A stretch of 64,000 nucleotides of DNA from Weissella koreensis KACC 15510 (GCF_000219805.1 NC_015759.1:1054001-1118000), one strand, 5' to 3'; positions 45,755-56,188 are shown, counted from the first letter of the stretch. Translations and numbers: made by a program. Notes: generated from the sequence alone by a model not told the origin.

Positions 45755-45833
45755 TTCATATAATTTATTGATCAAAATTGTTCTGTTTAATAAGACCTTT
45801 ATTGTTTTTGATAGGTGTTGTTAAAATGCGGAC

Positions 45834-45871
45834 TGTAACCGTTTGCAAAAAAAAGAAAATATCGTTATAAT
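45834..45871 (+). promoter_or_regulatory. ptsHI promoter with overlapping cre site
   Basis: cre TGTAACCGTTTGCA (45834-45847) agrees with the TGTAANCGNTTNCA consensus. It overlaps the -35 TTGCAA (45843-45848), which is 17 bp from TATAAT (45866-45871). CcpA bound here would block polymerase. Confidence 0.85.
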
Positions 45872-45943
45872 AGATAAGGTAAGAAGGACTATATCCGGAT
45901 TATCATAAATAATTAAATATAAATAAAAGGGAGTACATTTATC

Positions 45944-46207
45944 ATGGAATCACGCGAATTTCACATTACAGCCGAAACAGGTATCCACGCTCGCCCAGCT
46001 ACTTTGTTGGTTCAAACAGCATCAAAGTTCTCATCAAATATCACTTTATCATACGATGGTAAGGACGTTAATTTAAAGTCAATCATGGGTGTAATGTCTT
46101 TGGGTGTTGGACAACATGCTGATGTTAAAATTTCAGCTGATGGTGACGATGCTGCTGAAGCAATCGAAGCCATTGGACAAACAATGACAAATGAAGGATT
46201 AGCATAA
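45944..46207 (+). CDS. ptsH: Phosphocarrier protein HPr
   Basis: An 87-residue PTS carrier. The EI-phosphorylated histidine is H15 in [10 protein letters not shown], and the regulatory serine phosphorylated by HPrK is S46 in [11 protein letters not shown]. As P-Ser-HPr it is the CcpA corepressor. AAGGGAG precedes ATG. It is first in the ptsH-ptsI operon and is preceded by a cre-overlapped promoter. Confidence 0.98.
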   Translation: MESREFHITAETGIHARPATLLVQTASKFSSNITLSYDGKDVNLKSIMGVMSLGVGQHADVKISADGDDAAEAIEAIGQTMTNEGLA

Positions 46208-46254
46208 TTTTTACTTGTAATAAAATTGTTGCATAAATGAGGGGGAGCCAAATT

Positions 46255-47982
46255 ATGGCACAAGTGATCAAAGGAATTGCTGCGTCAAATGGCGTTGCAA
46301 TTGCGAAAGCCTATAAGTTAGTGGATCCTGATTTGTCTTTTGAGCAAGTTACAATTGATGACGTGCAATCAGAAAAGGGCCGCTTAGAAGCGGCCTTTTC
46401 TGTTTCAAAGACAGATTTGGAACAAATCAGAGATAAAGCTAGTCAAAATATGGGAGCGGAAGAAGCAGAAGTGTTTACCGCTCATATTATGGTTCTAGAA
46501 GATCCTGAATTAATTGGTGGAATTAATAATGTAATTGAAACAGAACATGTTAATGCTGAAAGTGCACTGAAAAGTGTAACTGACATGTATATTGATATGT
46601 TTGAAGGAATGGCTGATGACAATCCTTATATGGCAGAACGAGCTGCAGACATTCGAGATGTTACTAAGCGGGCTTTGGCTCATTTATTAGGTAAAAAATT
46701 ACCAAATCCAGCTTTGATTCAAGATGAGGTTGTAATTGTTGCTAAGGATATGACACCGTCGGATACTGCGCAACTTGATCGAAAATTTGTTAAGGGATTT
46801 ATTACCGATTTGGGTGGTAGAACTGCTCATGCGGCTATTATGGCACGAACATTGGAGATACCAGCAGTTGTTGGTTCAGCAACATCAACACAGGATATTA
46901 ACGATGGGGATATTTTGATTCTTAATGGGTTAGATGGAACCGCTGTAGTTAATCCGGAAGAGACTGAAATCAAAGAGGCACAAAAAGAGTCAGATGATTA
47001 TAATGCTAAAAAGCTCGAATGGTCGAAACTTAAAAATGAAGCTTCAGTTTCAGCTGATGGTAAAAAATTAATTGTTGGTTCTAATATTGGGACGCCTAAG
47101 GATTTGGCTGGCGTTCTTGAAAGTGGATCTGAAGGTATAGGACTTTATCGGACTGAATTCTTATATATGGATTCGGCTGAATTACCATCAGAAGATGCTC
47201 AATTTGAAGCCTATAAAACGATTTTAGATGGAATGGGTGACAAACCAGTCACAGTTCGAACTATGGATATTGGTGGGGACAAGTATTTGCCTTACTTACC
47301 ATTACCAAAAGAAGAAAATCCCTTTATGGGTTATCGGGCTATTCGAATTTCATTGGATCGGACAGATATCTTCCGGACACAGTTACGTGCCTTATTGCGG
47401 GCTTCAGTTTATGGAGAACTATGGATTATGTTCCCAATGATTGCGACACTCTCTGAATTTAGAGCCGCACGTGATATTTTTGATGATGAAAAGCAAAAAT
47501 TAGTTCAAGCTGGTGTAGCTGTTTCAGATGATATTAAGCTAGGAATCATGATTGAAATTCCTGCTGCTGCCATGCTTGCTGACCGATTTGCTCAGGAAGT
47601 TGACTTCTTTTCAATTGGAACTAATGATCTAATAGCCTATACAATGGCTGCCGATCGTGGTAATGAACACGTTTCTTATTTATATCAACCATATAATCCT
47701 TCAATTTTGCGTTTGATTAAAAATGTAATTGACGCTGCACATAAATACAATAAATTTGTTGCAATGTGTGGAGAAATGGCTGGAGATCAAATTGCGGCTC
47801 CACTTTTGTTAGGAATGGGATTAGACGAATTTTCAATGTCATCAACTTCTGTCCTTCAAACGCGAGCACTTCTAAAATCTCTAGATTCTAAAGAAATGGC
47901 TAAATTAGCTGAAAAAGCTTTGAATATGGATAGCAACGAAGAAGTTAAAAAATTGGTTGAGGATACTTTGAACTTAAAGTAA
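46255..47982 (+). CDS. ptsI: PTS enzyme I (phosphoenolpyruvate-protein phosphotransferase)
   Basis: A 575-residue enzyme that passes phosphate from PEP to HPr. The swivelling domain holds the active histidine in [13 protein letters not shown] near residue 190. The PEP-binding TIM barrel shows [35 protein letters not shown], and FFSIGTNDL with CGEMAGD near the end. The start at 46255 follows GAGGGGG; the ATG at 46237 overlaps that site. It lies 47 bases after ptsH. Confidence 0.98.
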   Translation: MAQVIKGIAASNGVAIAKAYKLVDPDLSFEQVTIDDVQSEKGRLEAAFSVSKTDLEQIRDKASQNMGAEEAEVFTAHIMVLEDPELIGGINNVIETEHVNAESALKSVTDMYIDMFEGMADDNPYMAERAADIRDVTKRALAHLLGKKLPNPALIQDEVVIVAKDMTPSDTAQLDRKFVKGFITDLGGRTAHAAIMARTLEIPAVVGSATSTQDINDGDILILNGLDGTAVVNPEETEIKEAQKESDDYNAKKLEWSKLKNEASVSADGKKLIVGSNIGTPKDLAGVLESGSEGIGLYRTEFLYMDSAELPSEDAQFEAYKTILDGMGDKPVTVRTMDIGGDKYLPYLPLPKEENPFMGYRAIRISLDRTDIFRTQLRALLRASVYGELWIMFPMIATLSEFRAARDIFDDEKQKLVQAGVAVSDDIKLGIMIEIPAAAMLADRFAQEVDFFSIGTNDLIAYTMAADRGNEHVSYLYQPYNPSILRLIKNVIDAAHKYNKFVAMCGEMAGDQIAAPLLLGMGLDEFSMSSTSVLQTRALLKSLDSKEMAKLAEKALNMDSNEEVKKLVEDTLNLK

Positions 47983-47987
47983 CTAAA

Positions 47988-48035
47988 AAATCGTATAGCC
48001 TTACATGAGATGAGGATATGCGATTTATTTTTATT
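47988..48035 (+). terminator. Terminator of ptsHI
   Basis: AAATCGTATAGCCT pairs with AGGATATGCGATTT (one mismatch), followed by ATTTTTATTT. Confidence 0.8.
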
Positions 48036-48112
48036 TAAATGTAATTGGTATAGTTTAACGAAACCTTGTGAATGGCTTAATAAACTTATTTATATTGTTA
48101 AATTATTATTTT

Positions 48113-48121
48113 TGGTATAAT
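48113..48121 (+). promoter_or_regulatory. Extended -10 promoter of tpiA
   Basis: TGGTATAAT, TGn plus consensus TATAAT (48116-48121). A TTGTTA lies upstream at sub-optimal 15-bp spacing. Confidence 0.65.
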
Positions 48122-48150
48122 GTGTTTATGCTATTGGTGAAGGGAGCAGC

Positions 48151-48960
48151 ATGATGGAAATGATGAATCGACGCCCACTGGTTATTGCGAATTGGAAGAT
48201 GAACAAGTTACCAAGTGAATCGTCAGCTTATATTCAAAAAATTGCAAATCCGCTGAGACGCTATCCTGATGTGATTCCCGTTTTAGCAGGTCAGGATGTT
48301 TTATTGCCTGCAATGGTTGAAGCGGCCAAACAGACGGATATCTCAATTGGTGCTGAAAATATGTATTGGCAAGATCGTGGTGCTTTTACTGGTGAAACTT
48401 CCCCTGCAGCTTTAGAAGATTTGGGTGTTACATATGTGATTATTGGTCATTCTGAACGACGAAATTATTTTCGTGAAACAGATGAAAAAGTTAATTTAAA
48501 GGCACAGGCTGCTTTACAACATAATTTAATTCCTATTATTGCAATTGATGAAGCAATTAAACCTAAAGATGATAATGATCGATCTCACTGGGTGGTAAAT
48601 GAAGTTATTGAATCTTTAGAAGGTATTTCTGCGGAAGTAGCCAAATCCGTTATTATCGCCTATGAACCGACTGCATCAATTGGGAGTGGTCAAGCCATGA
48701 CCCCGGCATTAGCACAATTTAGCTTGCGACGAATTCGTCTAACTTTAGCTGATATGTATGATTGGGATGTTGCAAATGCCGTGCGCATTATGTATGGTGG
48801 TTCAGTGAAACCAGAAAATGCGTATGAATTAATGATTCAAGATGATATTGATGGGGTCTTAGTTGGTGATTCAGCACTAGACCCAGACAATTTTATTGAA
48901 TTATGCCAAGTAGCAAATCGAGCACTTCTTACAAAAATTAGACGACTTGATGAGTTTTAA
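48151..48960 (+). CDS. tpiA: Triosephosphate isomerase, divergent
   Basis: A 269-residue TIM-barrel enzyme of glycolysis interconverting DHAP and G3P. Catalytic residues are kept: K16 in NWKMNK, H100 in IIGHSERR, E172 in AYEP. YGGSV near 218 holds the phosphate. The mobile lid that follows E172 reads PTASIGSG where nearly all TPIs have PVWAIGTG, so the lid tryptophan is alanine. The strand usually reading ICVGE is IAIDE. It is also somewhat longer than the usual ~250. Activity is likely but kinetics may differ. AAGGGAG precedes ATG. Enolase follows after 80 bases with its own -10 box. Confidence 0.9.
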   Translation: MMEMMNRRPLVIANWKMNKLPSESSAYIQKIANPLRRYPDVIPVLAGQDVLLPAMVEAAKQTDISIGAENMYWQDRGAFTGETSPAALEDLGVTYVIIGHSERRNYFRETDEKVNLKAQAALQHNLIPIIAIDEAIKPKDDNDRSHWVVNEVIESLEGISAEVAKSVIIAYEPTASIGSGQAMTPALAQFSLRRIRLTLADMYDWDVANAVRIMYGGSVKPENAYELMIQDDIDGVLVGDSALDPDNFIELCQVANRALLTKIRRLDEF

Positions 48961-48970
48961 TGTAAAAATA

Positions 48971-48979
48971 TGGTATAAT
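48971..48979 (+). promoter_or_regulatory. Extended -10 promoter of eno
   Basis: TGGTATAAT ten bases after the tpiA stop; TATAAT at 48974-48979. Confidence 0.65.
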
Positions 48980-49022
48980 TCTCTTTGTGATGGGTATTAC
49001 AACCCAACTACTAATTATATAA

Positions 49023-50372
<1,350 letters not shown>

Positions 50373-50398
50373 TAAAAATTAAGCAATTAATGTTAATT

Positions 50399-50437
50399 TA
50401 GAGAGGCCGTGACAATTTTTGTCCAGTCTCTTTTTTT
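50399..50437 (+). terminator. Terminator of eno
   Basis: GAGAGGCCGTGACAA and TTGTCCAGTCTC form an interrupted stem, followed by T7. The rest of the 50373-50728 gap is AT-rich with no gene or RNA that I can support. Confidence 0.82.
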
Positions 50438-50728
50438 GTTTCATTTTTAAATTACAATATAAAAATAATTATCCAAATGAATGAAGCAGACGGTTACCAA
50501 TTACTAAAAACTATACAAACATGCTACTAATTGGTGAAATTTAATTGAAATGGTAAATAATTGTAAAACCGTATGATTATAAAAAATAATTAAAAATATT
50601 AGTTTAGCCATGAAATATCAAATTTAAATTAAGCTGGTCTTGAGTATATATTTTTTTATAAATATAATTTTATGAATTGTTGATATATGAGGTGAGATAC
50701 CAAGATCATGAAGAAGGAGTTTGAGTAG

Positions 50729-51583
50729 ATGAGTCGTAAAAAAAGGATAAATTATAAAAAGTGGTATGGCTTATTAGCAGCTGTCGTAGTGGCTACTGGA
50801 GGATATTTAGAAAATCAACATCAGAAGGACTCTTCAATAAATGATAACTATGCGACTGAAACGGTCAAAACTGATGAAAAAGTTGAATATGGTTCAGTAA
50901 ATGATCAAAAGCCGACTGAAAGCTTGGCTACTTCAGTTTTGACGGATGATGTAAAAAATCAAGTCCGGGCTCAAACCATTAAATATAATGGAACCGGTGC
51001 GTTTGTTGTTGATCAAAATAAAACTAATTTAAATGCAAATGTTTCATCAGCTCCATATGTTCAATTGGCGCGTCAAGATCAACAAGGACGGCCAGGTGCA
51101 GCGAATGCATGGTTATCAAGATCAAGTCGCCAATATCGTAATCGTCAAGAAACCGGTAATAATCGTACGATTAATCCGGTCGGTTGGCAACAACTAAGAA
51201 TTAATGGTAAAAGTCAGGTCCTGTATAATCGTGGACATTCTATTGGATATGCATTAGCTGGGAATATTAATGGATTTGATGCCAGTGAGGCTAATCCGCA
51301 AAATATTACTACGCAGACTGCTTGGGCTAATCAATCTTCTAATGGAAATGATCAAAACACTGGACAAAATTATTATGAAAGTTTAGTTCGTAAAGCACTA
51401 GATTCAAATAAGAAGGTTCGTTATCGAGTAACGCCCCTTTATACTGGTAATAATTTAGTGCCATCGGTGAATCACATTGAAGCTAAGTCTTCAGATGGAA
51501 CACTTCAAATTAATGTTTTAATTCCAAATGTACAACCAGGGGTAACGATTAATTATCAAACTGGTGCAGGTAAAATTAACTAG
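50729..51583 (+). CDS. DNA/RNA non-specific endonuclease (EndA/NucA family), membrane-anchored or secreted
   Basis: A 284-residue protein with an N-terminal hydrophobic helix (about 12-24) after a KKRINYKK basic start, then a low-complexity linker and a beta-beta-alpha-metal nuclease domain. The DRGH-type active site reads YNRGHSIGYAL, with the general-base histidine, and is followed by NPQNITTQTAWANQ, holding the asparagine that binds Mg. Family members degrade extracellular DNA, and EndA of streptococci takes part in transformation. AAGAAGGAG precedes ATG. It is monocistronic with a strong two-way terminator. Confidence 0.9.
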   Translation: MSRKKRINYKKWYGLLAAVVVATGGYLENQHQKDSSINDNYATETVKTDEKVEYGSVNDQKPTESLATSVLTDDVKNQVRAQTIKYNGTGAFVVDQNKTNLNANVSSAPYVQLARQDQQGRPGAANAWLSRSSRQYRNRQETGNNRTINPVGWQQLRINGKSQVLYNRGHSIGYALAGNINGFDASEANPQNITTQTAWANQSSNGNDQNTGQNYYESLVRKALDSNKKVRYRVTPLYTGNNLVPSVNHIEAKSSDGTLQINVLIPNVQPGVTINYQTGAGKIN

Positions 51584-51597
51584 AAAATAAAAAATAA

Positions 51598-51650
51598 GAC
51601 TACTTTATTCACTAGGGGTTCCCCAAAAATCAAATAAAGTAGTCCTATTT
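51598..51650. terminator. Bidirectional terminator after the nuclease gene
   Basis: GACTACTTTATT (51598-51609) pairs perfectly with AATAAAGTAGTC (51633-51644), with an inner GGGG/CCCC hairpin. A-rich and T-rich flanks serve both convergent genes. Confidence 0.88.
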
Positions 51651-51667
51651 ATATATAAATAATAAGG

Positions 51668-51868
51668 TTAATGATGCATTGCATAGTGCATAGCATCTGA
51701 TTCTGGTTCACCATGCAGTCGCTTGTATAAATATCGGGACATACGATAAAAACCGCGCCAATAGCGTTTAAAGAAATGAATGATGAAGTTGGTTACGGTA
51801 TATAAACCAACTAGAATTAAGATGAAGAAGAAGACGGTAATTAATGAAATGAAAAAGTTTGAATACAT
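51668..51868 (-). CDS. Small membrane protein, 66 aa
   Basis: Not recognised. A single long hydrophobic helix (about 4-32) is followed by a basic tail KRYWRGFYRMSRYLYKRLHG and a histidine-containing end. GGAGG lies about five bases before the ATG. It is transcribed from a promoter (TTGAAA, 17 bp, TATAAT on this strand) that is the mirror image of the promoter of the XRE regulator, so the two are probably controlled together. Confidence 0.72.
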   Translation of the reverse strand: MYSNFFISLITVFFFILILVGLYTVTNFIIHFFKRYWRGFYRMSRYLYKRLHGEPESDAMHYAMHH

Positions 51869-51918
51869 GAATGCCTCCAGAATAATAGCAAATAACTTAA
51901 TTTTTAATGAATATCTTT

Positions 51919-51995
51919 ATTATATATTAGGTTTAACTTTATTTCAAGGGTTAATTAGGTTTAACCTTGAAATAAATTAAGTTTCAGTTTATAAT
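51919..51995. promoter_or_regulatory. Symmetric divergent promoters inside a large palindrome
   Basis: Rightward: TTGAAA (51967-51972), 17 bp, TATAAT (51990-51995). Leftward on the complement: TTGAAA (51942-51947), 17 bp, TATAAT (51919-51924). Both -35 boxes form the outer part of an inverted repeat, TTTCAAGGGTTAA against TTTAACCTTGAAA, extending to about 20 bp per arm (51932-51980). It has the look of an operator for the XRE protein. Confidence 0.8.
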
Positions 51996-52026
51996 AATGT
52001 AAAATAAATTACACTAGGAGTTTAAT

Positions 52027-52398
52027 ATGGCAAGTTCAGAAGGTCGAATCATCATGGGACGTAACATTAAACGGTTATTGAAAGAAAACCGAATAACAGC
52101 AGTTAAATTTGCTGAAGCAATTGGTGTGTCAACGGCTACTGTTTCTGATTGGTCAAATGGTAAAACGTATCCTCGGATCGATAAACTTGAATTAATGGCT
52201 AACTTCTTTGGAGTTGGAAAATACGAATTAGTCGAAGATCAAGAAAATAAGGATCAAAATAACGAAGAACCAACGCTCGTTGCTGCGCATTGGGGGATTG
52301 ATTTATCACGTTTACCAGCTTATGATCGACAAAGAATTATTGATCGGGCTAAGTCGTATGTTGAAGGATTAGTTGCAGATTATGAGGATCGTCAATGA
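52027..52398 (+). CDS. XRE family transcriptional regulator
   Basis: A 123-residue protein with an N-terminal helix-turn-helix (about 10-66): MGRNIKRLLKENRITAVKFA, IGVSTATVSDWSNGKTYPR, MANFFGVGKYEL. The C-terminal half is acidic then helical, without known domain. CTAGGAG precedes ATG. Its stop overlaps the next gene by four bases. In phages and mobile elements this pair is a CI-like repressor with an ImmA-type partner, but no phage genes are near. Confidence 0.9.
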   Translation: MASSEGRIIMGRNIKRLLKENRITAVKFAEAIGVSTATVSDWSNGKTYPRIDKLELMANFFGVGKYELVEDQENKDQNNEEPTLVAAHWGIDLSRLPAYDRQRIIDRAKSYVEGLVADYEDRQ

Positions 52399-52850
52399 AT
52401 AGTAACGAATACGATGAATTATTAATTCGAGTAGAAGAAGATTTAAGACAATATAAATTAACGCCGATTATTTCAGATACGGTACCCCTATATAAAGAAA
52501 CTCAATTAGAAGGGGTTACTTTTTTAAAGGGAAATAATGCTTTTATATTTGTCGATAAAGATTTAAGTATTTTTGATAAGGCAAAAACGTTAGTCGAGGA
52601 GTACTTTCATGCTATTTCTGATCTAGGTAATCATTTGGATTATGATGAATTGCATGCCAATAATGATGAAGTTGATGCACGTGAATCCATTATTGAATAC
52701 ATGACTAACGAACAAACTATTTTAAAACTAGTCCAGAAATATCCCGATCAATCGTTTGAACCATGGATGATCATGGACGAATTGGGATATGATCGTGAAT
52801 TTGCGGAAGAGACAGTTACTTATTATGAACGGCAAGGATTAATTAATTAA
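52395..52850 (+). CDS. ImmA/IrrE-type metallopeptidase-like protein
   Basis: A 151-residue partner of the XRE regulator, with a four-base overlap (ATGA). The zinc-peptidase centre reads VEEYFHAISDLG: the catalytic glutamate E69 and second histidine H72 of HExxH are present, while the first histidine is glutamate E68, a variant seen in LAB phage-type ImmA proteins. The downstream VDARE supplies a possible third ligand. ImmA proteins cleave or inactivate their cognate repressor. The C-terminal ~50 residues form a helical winged-helix-like end. Confidence 0.78.
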   Translation: MNSNEYDELLIRVEEDLRQYKLTPIISDTVPLYKETQLEGVTFLKGNNAFIFVDKDLSIFDKAKTLVEEYFHAISDLGNHLDYDELHANNDEVDARESIIEYMTNEQTILKLVQKYPDQSFEPWMIMDELGYDREFAEETVTYYERQGLIN

Positions 52851-52890
52851 TTAATCTCTTAAGAGTTTTTAGTAAATGTGGTTTAAGGTT

Positions 52891-52915
52891 GGTTATGGGT
52901 TAACATAACCTTTTC
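52891..52915 (+). terminator. Weak terminator after the ImmA-like gene
   Basis: GGTTATG pairs with CATAACC around GGTTAA, followed by T4. Confidence 0.6.
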
Positions 52916-52970
52916 TGTAAAATAGATACATAATAATGATTTAAATATCTTTGTTAAAAATACTATTTTA

Positions 52971-52998
52971 GGTACTCATTTATTTGGGTGCCTTTTTT
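52971..52998 (+). terminator. Second terminator
   Basis: GGTACTCA pairs with TGGGTGCC (wobbles) around TTTATT, then T6. Confidence 0.75.
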
Positions 52999-53011
52999 GT
53001 TATTTAAGATA

Positions 53012-53059
53012 TAAAAAATCCCAAATTACCAAAGATAACGGTGATAATTTGGGATTTTA
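53012..53059 (-). terminator. Terminator of tRNA-Arg (complement strand)
   Basis: AAAATCCCAAATTA pairs with TAATTTGGGATTTT. On the complement it follows tRNA-Arg and is trailed by T6. Confidence 0.85.
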
Positions 53060-53070
53060 AATATTAGCTA

Positions 53071-53142
53071 TGCGCACCGGGGGAATCGAACCCTCATCTC
53101 AAGAACCGGAATCTCACGTGATATCCATTACACTAGGCGCGC
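53071..53142 (-). tRNA. tRNA-Arg (anticodon CCG)
   Basis: 72 nt on the complement. Acceptor GCGCGCC pairs with GGTGCGC. The anticodon arm TGAGA-TTCCGGT-TCTTG holds CCG. The T arm is GAGGG/CCCCC with TTCGATT, leaving one A-C mismatch (50:64). The 3' CCA is not encoded. The promoter is at 53157-53186 (TTGTAC, 18 bp, TATAAT on the complement). Confidence 0.92.
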
Positions 53143-53156
53143 TTAACAATTCGATA

Positions 53157-53186
53157 ATTATATCATAAATTATTGAACAAGTACAA
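53157..53186 (-). promoter_or_regulatory. Promoter of tRNA-Arg
   Basis: On the complement: TTGTAC (53186-53181), 18-bp spacer, TATAAT (53162-53157), 14 bases before the tRNA. Confidence 0.7.
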
Positions 53187-53189
53187 GTT

Positions 53190-53485
53190 AATGATTAATT
53201 AACAAGACCTGAATAGAAGGATGTTATCAACCTTTTTTAAATGTTGATATTTAAATTTAGTTTGTCTTTAAACCTTGTAAAGGTGATTTACAATGATTAA
53301 AAATTAAATAAATGGACTATTACATAACTAGTAGTAATAATAAAGCTACTAAGGGCTTGGAGTCATGTTAAATGTGAAGCCTTCACAAAGTTTGATTGAA
53401 ATTAATAAGGACAAGTTCTCCGTAAATTGAAAAAGCAGACAGAATCAGCTAATGATGAACAATACAAATATGGTTAAATAGCCAT
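53190..53485. other. Intergenic stretch upstream of gap with no recognisable gene
   Basis: About 300 AT-rich bases. Only short open frames, for example ATG at 53364 running 21 codons to TGA, without a ribosome binding site of note. No CggR-type regulator gene, often found before gap, is present. Confidence 0.6.
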
Positions 53486-53499
53486 TGGAAACGCTTGCA
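53486..53499 (+). promoter_or_regulatory. cre site upstream of gap
   Basis: TGGAAACGCTTGCA fits the CcpA consensus. It lies about 90-100 bases upstream of the start site of the near promoter, a position compatible with activation. It could also overlap a second weak promoter (TTGGAA 53485, TATATA near 53511). Confidence 0.8.
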
Positions 53500-53554
53500 T
53501 ACAATACTGTTATATAAAAATTTCACAATCTCAAGAAATGATGCCTGATTTGAT

Positions 53555-53583
53555 TTGCGAATTGATCGAAAATAGCGTAAAAT
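53555..53583 (+). promoter_or_regulatory. gap promoter
   Basis: TTGCGA (53555-53560), 17-bp spacer, TAAAAT (53578-53583). Confidence 0.65.
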
Positions 53584-53632
53584 AATAGTTGTAAAAAACG
53601 TTAACAAAAATATACTTGGAGGCTTCTTACAC

Positions 53633-54643
53633 ATGACTGTTAAAATTGGTATCAACGGTTTCGGCCGTATTGGACGTTTGGCATTCCGCCGTATCTTAGA
53701 ATTAAAAGGTACAGCAGATGATATTGAAGTTGTTGCAATTAACGACTTGACTAACCCTGCAATGTTGGCTTACTTATTGAAGTATGACTCAACTCACGGA
53801 ACTTTGAATGCTGAAGTTTCAGCAGACGAAACTGGTATCATCGTTGATGGACGCCACATCACAGTTTACGCAGAACGTAATGCTGCAGACTTGAAGTGGG
53901 TTGCAAATGACGGTGTTGAAATCGTTTTGGAATCAACTGGATTCTACACTTCAGCAGAAAAGTCACAAGCTCACTTGGATGCAGGTGCTAAGAAGGTTCT
54001 TATCTCAGCCCCAGCCGGTGATGTTCCTACTGTTGTTTATGGTGTTAACCAAGATGTTTTGAAAGCAGATGACACAATCGTTTCTGCAGGTTCATGTACT
54101 ACACAATCTTTGGCACCATTGGCAAACGCTTTGAATGCTGAATTTGGAATCGAACTTGGTTTGATGACAACTGTTCACGCCTTTACTTCTACTCAAATGA
54201 TTTTGGATGGACCTAAGGGTAAGAAGGCTCGTTCAAACCGTACAGCTTCAGTTAACACTATCCCTCACTCAACTGGTGCAGCCAAGGCTATCGGACTTGT
54301 TGTTCCTGAATTGAAGGGTAAGTTGGATGGACATGCACAACGTGTTGGTGTTGTTGACGGTTCTATCACTGAATTGACTACTGTTTTGTCAAAGACTGTT
54401 ACTGTTGAAGAGATTAACGATGCTGTTAAGAAGTACGAGACTCCTTCATTCGGTTATAACGGAGACGAAATTGTTTCTTCAGACATCATTGGAGATACTC
54501 ACGGTGCTGTCTTTGACCCAACTTTGACTAAGATTATCACTGTTGGTGACAAGCAATTGGTTCAAACTGCTGCTTGGTATGACAATGAATACGGATTTAC
54601 TTCAAACATGGTTCGTACTTTATTGCACTTGGCACAATTGTAA
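53633..54643 (+). CDS. gap: Glyceraldehyde-3-phosphate dehydrogenase
   Basis: A 336-residue NAD-dependent enzyme oxidising G3P to 1,3-bisphosphoglycerate. NAD motif [14 protein letters not shown] at the start. The active-site region is [17 protein letters not shown] with catalytic C155. VHAFTSTQ supplies the histidine, with WYDNEYGF near the end. The canonical CTTN asparagine is glutamine (Q158) here. Codon use is strongly optimised. TTGGAGG precedes ATG. A terminator separates it from pgk. Confidence 0.97.
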   Translation: MTVKIGINGFGRIGRLAFRRILELKGTADDIEVVAINDLTNPAMLAYLLKYDSTHGTLNAEVSADETGIIVDGRHITVYAERNAADLKWVANDGVEIVLESTGFYTSAEKSQAHLDAGAKKVLISAPAGDVPTVVYGVNQDVLKADDTIVSAGSCTTQSLAPLANALNAEFGIELGLMTTVHAFTSTQMILDGPKGKKARSNRTASVNTIPHSTGAAKAIGLVVPELKGKLDGHAQRVGVVDGSITELTTVLSKTVTVEEINDAVKKYETPSFGYNGDEIVSSDIIGDTHGAVFDPTLTKIITVGDKQLVQTAAWYDNEYGFTSNMVRTLLHLAQL

Positions 54644-54664
54644 AATTAGGCTAATTTAAGCAAG

Positions 54665-54703
54665 AAAACAGGCGGTTGGAGGAATCTAAACGTCTGTTTT
54701 TTT
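54665..54703 (+). terminator. Terminator between gap and pgk
   Basis: AAAACAGGCG pairs with CGTCTGTTTT, followed by TTTA. A TATAAT at 54739-54744 then serves pgk. Confidence 0.82.
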
Positions 54704-54788
54704 ATTGAAAATAGTGCATATTAATATTGGAATTACGGTATAATAAACTAGTAATACTAAATTATAGAAAAAAGAGGATTTTTTGAAA

Positions 54789-56012
54789 ATGTCTAAATTA
54801 ACAGTCGAAGATTTAGAATTAAAAGGTAAAAAAGTTTTGATGCGAGTTGACTTCAATGTTCCATTGAAGGAAGAAGACGGAGAAGTGGTTGTTTCTAATG
54901 ACAACCGAATCGTTGCAGCTTTGCCAACTATTAAATATGTTTTGGAACAAGGCGGACGTGCCATTTTGTTCTCTCACTTGGCTCGAGTAAAGAGTGAAGA
55001 AGATAAAAAAGGTTTGTCAATGAAGCCAGTTGCACAAAAGTTGGCTGATTTATTGGGACAACCCGTTACTTTTGTACCTGCTACTGAAGGTGTTGAACTT
55101 GAAGAAGCAATTAACAATCTTGAAGATGGCCAAGTTTTGGTCTTTGAAAATACTCGTTTCGAAGATGTTGTTGATGGCGTTGAAGTTAAGCGCGAATCAA
55201 AGAATGATCCCGAATTGGGAAAGTACTGGGCTTCATTAGGTGACGTATTTGTTAACGACGCCTTTGGAACTGCCCACCGTTCACACGCTTCAAATGCTGG
55301 TATCGCAGCTAACATTGAACAAACTGCTGCTGGTTTCCTAATGGAAAAGGAAATTAAGTTCTTAGGTGGCGCTGTTGAAGAACCAGAACGTCCATTCGTT
55401 GCTATTATCGGAGGAGCTAAAGTTTCTGATAAAATTACAATTATCCAAAATCTTTTGAAGAAGGCTGATAAAGTTATTGTTGGTGGTGGAATGGCTTATA
55501 CCTTTGACGCTGCTAATGGTAAGGCAATTGGGAATTCTTTGTTTGAAGAAGACAAGGTTGAATTAGCTAAGCAATTGATCGCTGAAGCTGGAGATAAGTT
55601 GGTATTGCCTGTGGATGCCATTGCGGCTGATGCATTTAATAATGATGCTGACACTTATACTGCTGGTGAAGAAGGTATTAAAGATGGCTACATGGGACTT
55701 GATATTGGTCCTAAGTCAATTGAACTTTTCAAGTCTGTCTTAGCTGATGCGAAGACTGTTGTATGGAATGGCCCAATGGGTGTCTTTGAAATGACTAACT
55801 TCGCTAGAGGAACTCTTGCAATCGGTGAAGAGTTGGTTGAAGTAACTGAAAATGGAGCTACAACTATTGTTGGTGGTGGAGATTCAACGGCTGCTGTTCA
55901 ACAACTTGGGGTGGCTGATCGTTTGAGCCACATCTCTACTGGTGGTGGTGCTTCATTGGAATACCTTGAAGGAAAGACATTACCTGGAATTGCTGCTATT
56001 TCAGAAAAGTAA
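54789..56012 (+). CDS. pgk: Phosphoglycerate kinase
   Basis: A 407-residue two-lobed kinase making ATP from 1,3-bisphosphoglycerate. N-lobe [31 protein letters not shown] and [13 protein letters not shown]-lobe [33 protein letters not shown] and the nucleotide loop [18 protein letters not shown] precedes ATG 54789. It has its own -10 box and follows gap by 145 bases. Confidence 0.97.
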   Translation: MSKLTVEDLELKGKKVLMRVDFNVPLKEEDGEVVVSNDNRIVAALPTIKYVLEQGGRAILFSHLARVKSEEDKKGLSMKPVAQKLADLLGQPVTFVPATEGVELEEAINNLEDGQVLVFENTRFEDVVDGVEVKRESKNDPELGKYWASLGDVFVNDAFGTAHRSHASNAGIAANIEQTAAGFLMEKEIKFLGGAVEEPERPFVAIIGGAKVSDKITIIQNLLKKADKVIVGGGMAYTFDAANGKAIGNSLFEEDKVELAKQLIAEAGDKLVLPVDAIAADAFNNDADTYTAGEEGIKDGYMGLDIGPKSIELFKSVLADAKTVVWNGPMGVFEMTNFARGTLAIGEELVEVTENGATTIVGGGDSTAAVQQLGVADRLSHISTGGGASLEYLEGKTLPGIAAISEK

Positions 56013-56112
56013 TCTTTTAATAAACATTAATAATGATTAATCTGTGATGATTCAATTTTTTATTGAATTTTCATGGATTTTTTTATTTTGATGAATTTAA
56101 ATTTATTGAAAT

Positions 56113-56152
56113 AAAAAAACTATATAAAAATCCCCAGCGCATGGATAGTTTT
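56113..56152 (-). terminator. Terminator of the LysM gene (complement strand)
   Basis: AAAACTAT and ATAGTTTT pair around TCCCCAGCGCATGG-containing DNA. On the complement the stem is followed by a T-run. It may also help end pgk transcription. Confidence 0.6.
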
Positions 56153-56188
56153 ACATAGTAGTTTGGTAGATTTAATTTCAATGAAATC

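Noticed and set aside
52027..52850. Prophage remnant
   Set aside because: XRE and ImmA-like genes alone, with no integrase, structural or lysis genes and housekeeping genes on both sides.
53364..53429. 21-codon frame upstream of gap as a CggR relic or leader peptide
   Set aside because: No ribosome binding site and no resemblance to CggR that I can see.
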